In this document: positions 54,207 through 64,000 of the stretch, one piece after another
How positions within the stretch are numbered: position 1 is the first letter of the stretch
Layout: each line of letters begins with the position of its first letter
Assembly (NCBI RefSeq): GCF_004341365.1
Contig: NZ_SLXH01000024.1
Location: 1 to 64,000, forward strand
Direction: 5' to 3'
Source of the DNA: Simplicispira metamorpha
Lineage (GTDB): Bacteria; Pseudomonadota; Gammaproteobacteria; Burkholderiales; Burkholderiaceae_C
DNA: 64,000 bases
Notes under the pieces: generated by a model
What the model was told of the DNA's origin: nothing
Databases searched by the model: none
What the model saw: the letters and a program-made list of their open reading frames with translations, nothing else
Made by a program: the position numbers and the translations under genes

Positions 54207-54970
54207 CCAAGCGCCCTGAAGAAATCGCCTTGATGGCGCAGGCGGGCCAGTTACTGGCGGACGTTTTTGGCTATCTGGATCAAATGAACCTGATCGGCAT
54301 GTCTACCCTGCAGGTCAACGATCTGATCGATGGCTTCATCGTCAACGAACTCCAGGCACGTCCGGCAAGCAAAGGGCAGTACGGGTACGCCTACGCGCTC
54401 AACGCTTCACGCAACCGTGTTGTTTGCCACGGTGTTCCGTCCGCGACAGATATCCTGCACAGCGGGGACATCGTTAATTTCGACATCACGCTGGAAAAAA
54501 ATGGCTACATCGCCGATTCCAGCAAGACCTATTTGGTGGGAGAGGTGTCTCCACTGGCCAAACGGCTCGTACAAGTGACTTACGAAGCGATGTGGAAAGG
54601 GATCAAGGCGGTTCGCCCCGGCGCCCGACTTGGCGATGTAGGCCACGCCATTGAGCGGCACGCACGCAGAAACGGTTATTCGGTCGTCAGGGAATATTGC
54701 GGACATGGCATCGGGCGTGAAATGCACGAGGAGCCGCAAGTGCTGCATTGGGGAAAGCCGCAAACGGGTTTGTTGTTGCAGGAAGGCATGGTGTTCACCA
54801 TTGAGCCCATGATCAACCAGGGACGACCTTCTGTTCGAACCGACGAAGATGGCTGGACGGTCGTCACGCGCGACGGGCGACTGTCGGCACAGTTTGAACA
54901 CACCGTGGCCGTGACCCGGAATGGCGTACAGGTCTTGACGTTGCGTTCCGAGGAAAGGGTGCCCAGTTGA
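54203..54970 (+). CDS. map: Type I methionine aminopeptidase (second copy, paired with ParD-like gene)
   Basis: A 255-residue metalloprotease of the MetAP type I family. Metal-ligand motifs are seen: NFDITLEKNGYIADSSKT (two Asp), CGHGIGREMHEEP (His/Glu), FTIEPMINQG (Glu) and AQFEHTVAVT (Glu), all intact. It removes N-terminal methionine. In Comamonadaceae the housekeeping map lies elsewhere (near rpsB), so this is probably an extra copy. Base composition is visibly more A/T-rich than the neighbours. Coupled to the ParD-like gene by ATGA. Confidence 0.88.
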   Translation: MTKRPEEIALMAQAGQLLADVFGYLDQMNLIGMSTLQVNDLIDGFIVNELQARPASKGQYGYAYALNASRNRVVCHGVPSATDILHSGDIVNFDITLEKNGYIADSSKTYLVGEVSPLAKRLVQVTYEAMWKGIKAVRPGARLGDVGHAIERHARRNGYSVVREYCGHGIGREMHEEPQVLHWGKPQTGLLLQEGMVFTIEPMINQGRPSVRTDEDGWTVVTRDGRLSAQFEHTVAVTRNGVQVLTLRSEERVPS

Positions 54971-55028
54971 TGGTTTGACGGCCGTGGGCCGAGCGTTTGA
55001 GAAAAGAGTCCACTCAATGGCAAAACGC

Positions 55029-55048
55029 TGAATGTCAACGGACATTCA
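55029..55048. repeat. Inverted repeat TGAATGTC/GACATTCA after map
   Basis: TGAATGTC (55029-55036), AACG, GACATTCA (55041-55048). The flanking text (ATTGGCCGATAGCC at about 55071-55084) resembles mosaic intergenic repeats common in accessory DNA of beta- and alphaproteobacteria. It could also act as a weak terminator for the map gene. Confidence 0.35.
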
Positions 55049-55169
55049 CTCAGCGATCGTGAAGGATCGACATTGGCCGATAGCCGCCGCCCCCAACCCC
55101 CACCATGCGTATGCCCCACAGGCCGCTACCCGTCCTGCGCCCCCTCCCCAGTCGTTCAGCGCATAAAAA

Positions 55170-55175
55170 TACAAT
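55170..55175 (+). promoter_or_regulatory. Candidate -10 hexamer (TACAAT) of mnmA
   Basis: TACAAT is followed by seven bases and the ATG at 55183, giving a leaderless spacing. No Shine-Dalgarno is seen. Confidence 0.4.
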
Positions 55176-55182
55176 CGGGCCA

Positions 55183-56361
55183 ATGACTGCCCATACCAAA
55201 CAGCGCGTTGTCGTAGGCCTCTCGGGCGGAGTGGACTCTGCCGTCACGGCCTACCTTCTCAAACAGCAAGGCCACGAGGTGGTCGGCATCTTCATGAAAA
55301 ACTGGGAAGACGATGACGACAGCGAATACTGCTCGTCCAACATCGACTTCGTGGACGCCGCCGCCGTGGCCGATGTGATCGGCATCGAAATTGAGCACGT
55401 CAACTTTGCCGCCGAGTACAAAGACCGCGTGTTCGCCGAGTTCCTGCGCGAGTACCAGGCCGGGCGCACGCCCAACCCCGATGTGCTGTGCAACGCCGAG
55501 ATCAAGTTCAAGGCGTTCCTCGACCACGCCATGCGCCTGGGCGCCGAAAAAATCGCCACCGGGCACTACGCGCGCGTGCGCCAGAACACGGCCACCGGCC
55601 TGTTCGAGCTGCTCAAAGGGCTGGACCCGACCAAAGACCAGAGCTACTTTCTGCACCGCCTGACGCAGGCGCAGCTGGCCAAAACGCTGTTCCCCGTGGG
55701 CGAGCTGCACAAGACCGAGGTGCGCCGCATCGCCGCCGAGATTGGCCTGCCCAACGCCAAGAAGAAAGATTCGACGGGCATTTGCTTTATCGGCGAGCGG
55801 CCCTTCCGGGAGTTTCTGAACCGTTACATCGCCCACGCGCCCGGGCCGATTCAGGACGACAAGGGCCGCACGCTGGGGCGCCATGTGGGCCTGAGCTTTT
55901 ACACGCTGGGCCAGCGCCAGGGCTTAGGGATTGGCGGCGTGAAAGCCAAGGGCGCCGAGCTGAAGGCGGCCCAAGAGCGCGGCCAGCGCGGCGTGGGCGA
56001 GCACGAGCCCTGGTTTGTGGCGCGCAAAGACCTGGACAAAAACGTGCTGCGCGTGGTGCAGGGCCACGACCACCCGTGGCTGCTGTCGCACCAGTTGCAG
56101 GCCCAGGACGCCAGCTGGTGCGCGGGCCAGCCGCCCACCCCCGGCGCGTATGCGGCCAAGACGCGCTACCGCCAGCCCGACGCGGCCTGCACCGTGGTGC
56201 GCGCCGACGGCAGCGGTTTTGCGCTGGATTTTGCCGATGCGCAGTGGGCCGTCACGCCCGGCCAGAGCGCGGTGCTGTACGACGGCGAGGTTTGCCTGGG
56301 CGGCGGCGTGATTGCAGCGGTGGACACACCAGTCCCTGCACCGGCCAGCGCCAAAAATTAA
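55183..56361 (+). CDS. mnmA: tRNA-specific 2-thiouridylase MnmA
   Basis: A 392-residue enzyme that thiolates U34 of tRNA Lys, Glu and Gln. Seen are the PP-loop SGGVDSAV (about 14-21), [10 protein letters not shown], the catalytic cysteine in NPDVLCN and the second catalytic cysteine in [10 protein letters not shown]. The C-terminal beta domain has [14 protein letters not shown]. The stop codon falls in an interspersed repeat copy. Confidence 0.96.
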   Translation: MTAHTKQRVVVGLSGGVDSAVTAYLLKQQGHEVVGIFMKNWEDDDDSEYCSSNIDFVDAAAVADVIGIEIEHVNFAAEYKDRVFAEFLREYQAGRTPNPDVLCNAEIKFKAFLDHAMRLGAEKIATGHYARVRQNTATGLFELLKGLDPTKDQSYFLHRLTQAQLAKTLFPVGELHKTEVRRIAAEIGLPNAKKKDSTGICFIGERPFREFLNRYIAHAPGPIQDDKGRTLGRHVGLSFYTLGQRQGLGIGGVKAKGAELKAAQERGQRGVGEHEPWFVARKDLDKNVLRVVQGHDHPWLLSHQLQAQDASWCAGQPPTPGAYAAKTRYRQPDAACTVVRADGSGFALDFADAQWAVTPGQSAVLYDGEVCLGGGVIAAVDTPVPAPASAKN

Positions 56362-56421
56362 CACCCAAATCGGCCTCTAAGGCCCGCACGGTGGGCGCTA
56401 CCAGCTATCAATAAGAGAGTA
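56353..56421 (-). repeat. Interspersed repeat, copy 10
   Basis: In minus orientation CTCTTATTGATAGCTGGTAG, then CGCCCACCGTGCGGGCCTTAGAGGCCGATTTGG. It follows mnmA and supplies its stop codon. Confidence 0.75.
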
Positions 56422-56432
56422 AATGCCGTGGC

Positions 56433-57809
<1,377 letters not shown>

Positions 57810-57892
57810 GCAGGCGGTGGTGGCGGGCGCGCCATCCAGACAAGGGGCGTGCGGCCCTCCCGCAAGCGGGTTGGCGCAGCGCAGTCAAAGCA

Positions 57893-57920
57893 AAAAGGCC
57901 CGCAGCCCCGAAAGGCTGCG
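57893..57920 (-). terminator. Rho-independent terminator after ssb
   Basis: On the minus strand CGCAGCC (complement of 57914-57920), loop TTTCGG, GGCTGCG (57901-57907), then GGCC and TTTTT (57893-57897). Confidence 0.8.
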
Positions 57921-57964
57921 AGCCCCAGGTGGGCCATGGCCAGAAACTCAATCCACAGCAGGCG

Positions 57965-58549
57965 TCAGAACGGGATGTCATCGTCCATGTCATCAAACCC
58001 CGAGGCGGCGCGCGGGGGCGCTGCCATGGGTGCAGGTGCCGGGGCCATGCGGGGCGTGGGCGCTGCCATCGGGCGCGGTGCGGCTGCGGGGGCGGCACGG
58101 CGCGGGGCCTGCTCGTAGCCACCGGCATCGCCGCCGTAGCCACCGCCAAAACCGCCGCCGTGCTGCTCTTCGCCATAGCCGCCCTGGCCTTGGCCGGGCG
58201 CGCCGCCCATGCCCTGGCGCCCGCCCAGCATCTGCATCTGGTCGGCGCGGATTTCGGTGCTGTACTTTTCTACGCCGGCCTGGTCAGTCCACTTGCGCGT
58301 GCGCAAGCTGCCCTCGACGTACACCTGCGAGCCTTTGCGCAGGTACTGCCCGACGATTTCTGCCAGACGGCCATTGAACACCACGCGGTGCCACTCGGTG
58401 GCTTCGCGCATTTCGCCGGTTTGCTTGTCTTTCCATTTGTCGGTGGTGGCAATGGTCACGTTGGCCACCTGGTCACCGCTGGGGAAGGTGCGCATTTCCG
58501 GGTCACGCCCCAGGTTGCCGACGATGATGACTTTGTTGATGGATGCCAT
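57965..58549 (-). CDS. ssb: Single-stranded DNA-binding protein
   Basis: A 194-residue SSB: N-terminal OB-fold (about 1-110, with [14 protein letters not shown] and EWHRVV), a glycine/alanine/proline-rich linker and the acidic C-terminal tip DDMDDDIPF that recruits partner proteins. It is an essential replication/repair protein. A hairpin terminator follows 45 bp after the stop. It lies near uvrA with an MFS gene in between, a common arrangement. Confidence 0.96.
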   Translation of the reverse strand: MASINKVIIVGNLGRDPEMRTFPSGDQVANVTIATTDKWKDKQTGEMREATEWHRVVFNGRLAEIVGQYLRKGSQVYVEGSLRTRKWTDQAGVEKYSTEIRADQMQMLGGRQGMGGAPGQGQGGYGEEQHGGGFGGGYGGDAGGYEQAPRRAAPAAAPRPMAAPTPRMAPAPAPMAAPPRAASGFDDMDDDIPF

Positions 58550-58654
58550 GCTGCTCTGCCTCGAAGTTGGGTGGCGCTGTGCGCGCCAAACGGCTGATTG
58601 TGCCGCAAGGCAGAAAATTCCTGCGGCGTCTGGGGGTGGATTTGGGGCCGCGCG

Positions 58655-59833
58655 TCAGTGGGACGCGCGCCCCACCGGCTGGAGCGTCCAGGTCAGCGCC
58701 AGCCACAGCGCGCACAGCAGCGCGGTGGCGGCAAACAGACCCGTTGCCCCGGCCCATTGCAACAGCGCACCGCCCAGTGCGCCGCCCGCAAACAGGCCCA
58801 GCGATTGCAGCGTGTTGTAGGTGCCCAGCGCCGCGCCGCGCAGCTGCGCTGGCGCCATGCGCGAGACCAGGCTGGGCTGGCTGGCCTCCAGTGCGTTAAA
58901 CCCGCAGAAAAACACCAGCAGCAAAGCCCCCAGCGACCACACCGTGGGCACCGCGCCGCCCTGTGCCAGCCAGCCCAGGCCCAGTTGCACCAGCAGCACC
59001 AGCGCAATCGCCACCAGCAGGGCCGCGCGCAGGCGCCCGCGCCGCTCCAGGGCAAACAAGCCGCCCATGGCCAGGAACGACACCAGCACGGCAGGCAGGT
59101 ACACCTGCCAGTGCAGGCCCTTGGCCAGCCCGGCCTGCACCAGCAGCGCGGGCACGGCCACCCACATAGCCATCTGCACCGTGTGCAGCACGAACACGCC
59201 CAGGTTCAGGCGCAGCAGGTCGGGGTGTTTCCAGACATCGGCCATGCGCCCGCGCGGGGCGTTGGCATGTTGTGCGGGCTCGGGCGGCACCCACCAGATC
59301 ACGGTGGCCACACCGCCCAGGGCCAGCGCCCCCGTCAGTGCAAACAACCCGGCCAGACCGATGTGCGCGGCCAGCAGGGGCGCCACCACCAGGGCCAGGG
59401 CAAACATCAGGCCGATGCTGCCGCCCACCAGCGCCATGGCTTTGGTGCGCACCACATCGCGCGTCTGGTCGGCCAGCAAGGCGGTGACGGCTGCCGACAC
59501 CGCGCCCGCACCTTGCAGCGCCCGCCCCACCATCAGCCCCATGAGCGAATCGGCCAGCGCCGCCAGCAGGCTGCCCGCCGCAAACACTAGCAGGCCCAGC
59601 ACGATGACGCGCTTGCGCCCAAAACGGTCGGAGGCGATGCCCAGCGGCAATTGCAAAAAGGCCTGCGTCAGGCCGTACAGGCCCATGGCCAGCCCGACCA
59701 TGGCCGGGTCGCTGCCGCCGGGGTAGTGGCGCGCCTCCAGCGCAAACACGGGCAACACCAGAAACAGGCCCAGCATGCGCAGGGCAAAAATCAAGGCCAG
59801 ACTGATGCTGGAGCGGCGCTCCAATGGCGTCAT
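58655..59833 (-). CDS. MFS transporter, DHA1-type
   Basis: A 392-residue, twelve-TM MFS protein. The first loop motif (GIASDRFGRKRVI) between TM2 and TM3 is intact, and GALQGAG-like VGRALQGAGAV follows. The YajR-type group is the nearest recognisable subfamily, but the C-terminal YAM domain of YajR is absent. Substrate unknown. ATG 59833 is used since the longer frame adds only a serine/proline stretch. Divergent from uvrA. Confidence 0.85.
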   Translation of the reverse strand: MTPLERRSSISLALIFALRMLGLFLVLPVFALEARHYPGGSDPAMVGLAMGLYGLTQAFLQLPLGIASDRFGRKRVIVLGLLVFAAGSLLAALADSLMGLMVGRALQGAGAVSAAVTALLADQTRDVVRTKAMALVGGSIGLMFALALVVAPLLAAHIGLAGLFALTGALALGGVATVIWWVPPEPAQHANAPRGRMADVWKHPDLLRLNLGVFVLHTVQMAMWVAVPALLVQAGLAKGLHWQVYLPAVLVSFLAMGGLFALERRGRLRAALLVAIALVLLVQLGLGWLAQGGAVPTVWSLGALLLVFFCGFNALEASQPSLVSRMAPAQLRGAALGTYNTLQSLGLFAGGALGGALLQWAGATGLFAATALLCALWLALTWTLQPVGRASH

Positions 59834-59945
59834 GGAGGAGGAGGGGGGGGAGGACTGCGGGGCGGGCACGGGGGATGGGCGCGGAAAAATGAACGAACCC
59901 GTGGATTCTCGCCCATGGGGGTACGGCGGGCGCGGCGCAAGGCTG

Positions 59946-59963
59946 CTGACCTATCATGGTCAG
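59946..59963. promoter_or_regulatory. Dyad CTGACC-N6-GGTCAG upstream of uvrA
   Basis: CTGACC (59946-59951), TATCAT, GGTCAG (59958-59963). The centre TATCAT could be a -10 hexamer. It resembles an operator overlapping the promoter, but the spacing of CTG and CAG is not that of a LexA box. Confidence 0.3.
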
Positions 59964-59988
59964 TTCGACTTTTTTCTGCGCCTTGCCG

Positions 59989-63036
<3,048 letters not shown>

Positions 63037-63126
63037 GCCATACAACCCCATGGCCAACCCACCCACAGCTGACGCTGCCGCACGGTGGGCTGCCCGGCCC
63101 CATGGGCATGCGGTGTGCCCTGCGCT

Positions 63127-64000
63127 TTAGGGCCCAGCAAAGCGCAGGTTGTATTCCGGCGCACGCAAAAAGCCGTCAATCAACTGGATAAAACTGCCAC
63201 CTTGTTCGAGGTAGTTGAGCCAGTGCTCAAAACCTGCCGCCTCTGGCGAGCGGCGCAGCAATCCCACGTAGGCCATCACCACCTGGTTGGCGTCTTGGGT
63301 GAAGTCCTGGTACTCCGCAGACTCTGAGAAGTGCGCCATCATGCTGCCGCGTGACAGGCCGTTTTGCAGTTGGTCCAGCCAGTGTGCCTGACCCGCACTG
63401 TCGGGTTCGCGATCGAGCACGTTGCGGTACACCAGCTGCACAAAGTCCGGGTCAGTCAGTGTGCCGTAGGTGCGCTCAAACTCAACCGAAGCCGCAAACC
63501 CTTGCGAGACACTGTGCAGATCCAGGCCCGAAGGCGTGCCTTGCGGGTACATGGTGTTGATCCAGAACTGCAAACCGGCGTAGTCGGGCACCCGACCAAA
63601 GTAGGCAAAGTACAGACGCCCGATGGGTGCAATGCGGCCTTGGAACTCGGTGGAGGCCACAAAGCGCTGCACCAGCTCGGCGCGGCGGATCTGGCCGCTG
63701 CGCAACTGCTCGTGCCAATAGGCCAGGCCTGGGCCATCGGCCGCGCGGTGGAGAAAGTCCAGGTACTGCTGGCGCACAAAGTCTTCATCCAGCACCGGGC
63801 CTTGGGTGGGTGTGGGGGCGTTGGTGAACGTGGCCTGGACACGGCACGCGCCCGTGACACTGGCAATGAAGTAGCGGGTACCCGTCAAACTGCCATTGCA
63901 GCCGCTGACACTGGCAAGGCGGTAGCCACTGTCGGCCTGTACGCTGAAGCTGGTGCTCTTGCCGTGGTCTACGCTGCGCTGCGGGGGGCTGATGCGCCCG
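63127..64000 (-). CDS. Large surface protein, C-terminal part: InlB-type repeat and DUF4214 (partial)
   Basis: The 3' part of a gene that runs off the window at its 5' end. The visible part begins (from the 64000 side) with a bacterial InlB-like repeat unit: GRISPPQRSVDHGKST, SVQADSGYRLASVSGC, and TGTRYFIASVTGACRVQATF, matching divergent InlB B-repeats. It continues into a DUF4214 region of two or more copies (FVRQQYLDFLHR, then FVQLVYRNVLDREPDSAG with WLDQL). Such proteins are typically secreted or cell-surface, S-layer-like adhesins. Frame shown goes past the TTG at 63888 without a stop, so no start lies in the window. Confidence 0.75.
   Translation of the reverse strand, partial: GRISPPQRSVDHGKSTSFSVQADSGYRLASVSGCNGSLTGTRYFIASVTGACRVQATFTNAPTPTQGPVLDEDFVRQQYLDFLHRAADGPGLAYWHEQLRSGQIRRAELVQRFVASTEFQGRIAPIGRLYFAYFGRVPDYAGLQFWINTMYPQGTPSGLDLHSVSQGFAASVEFERTYGTLTDPDFVQLVYRNVLDREPDSAGQAHWLDQLQNGLSRGSMMAHFSESAEYQDFTQDANQVVMAYVGLLRRSPEAAGFEHWLNYLEQGGSFIQLIDGFLRAPEYNLRFAGP

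Noticed and set aside
59946-59963. LexA (SOS) box before uvrA
   Set aside because: CTG and CAG are 12 bases apart instead of 10 and the A/T core is missing; kept only as an unassigned dyad.

Overview
The window is GC-rich DNA with densely packed genes and reads as a betaproteobacterial chromosome, most likely Comamonadaceae (Acidovorax-like). The support is the gene set (tcu/Bug tricarballylate genes, uvrA-MFS-ssb, ilvE with a zinc-ribbon gene and LPS genes, maeB, radA) and a short interspersed repeat, roughly TTTTTTGATAGCTnnTTGCGCTT...GCAAGnGCTAGAGGC, of which I count ten copies. I see no rRNA, tRNA, CRISPR array, intact insertion sequence or prophage.

Layout. 0-6 kb: RloB/TOPRIM-like protein, M48 protease, AmpG-type permease and an OmpR-type two-component pair. 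5.3-13.6 kb: LysR regulator and nitronate monooxygenase, an O-antigen ligase/glycosyltransferase/zinc-ribbon/ilvE operon, radA, and a secreted RNase with a barstar gene whose tail looks frameshifted. 13.7-20.3 kb: maeB, then a TtrS/TtrR-like two-component system convergent with a TsdA-like dihaem cytochrome c.

20.8-28.9 kb is the most interesting part. Eight genes on the minus strand, almost all overlapping by 1-17 bases, encode a PEP-synthase-like kinase, a class I glutamine amidotransferase, a SAM methyltransferase, a nucleotidyltransferase, an APS-kinase-like kinase, a sulfotransferase-fold protein and a Wzm/Wzt exporter. The first five match, family by family, the Campylobacter jejuni enzymes that make the O-methyl phosphoramidate capsule decoration (Cj1415-Cj1419/1420). 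I read the operon as making a phosphoramidate donor, transferring it with a sulfotransferase-fold enzyme, and exporting an O-polysaccharide whose cap may be read by the Wzt C-terminal domain.

29-44 kb: a membrane/polyamine-type module (SPFH-SHOCT, DUF4178, DUF350, membrane spermidine-synthase-like protein, lipoprotein, FAD amine-oxidase-like protein, DUF4153), interrupted by an MHYT hybrid kinase with its HD-GYP response regulator. 44-53.6 kb: GNAT, a protein with acidic D-N-G-D loops, TerB/DUF697, NUDIX, riboflavin synthase, PaiB-like protein and a tricarballylate locus. 53.6-55.1 kb: a small region of different composition with a ParD-like/methionine aminopeptidase pair. 55.1-64 kb: mnmA, globin-coupled diguanylate cyclase, ssb, MFS transporter, uvrA, and the 3' part of a large InlB-repeat/DUF4214 surface protein running off the window.

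Coding starts were chosen from Shine-Dalgarno spacing, overlaps with the previous gene and family N-termini. Several genes (M48 protease, TtrS-like kinase, NUDIX, mnmA) have a -10-like hexamer only 6-7 nt before the ATG and may be leaderless.
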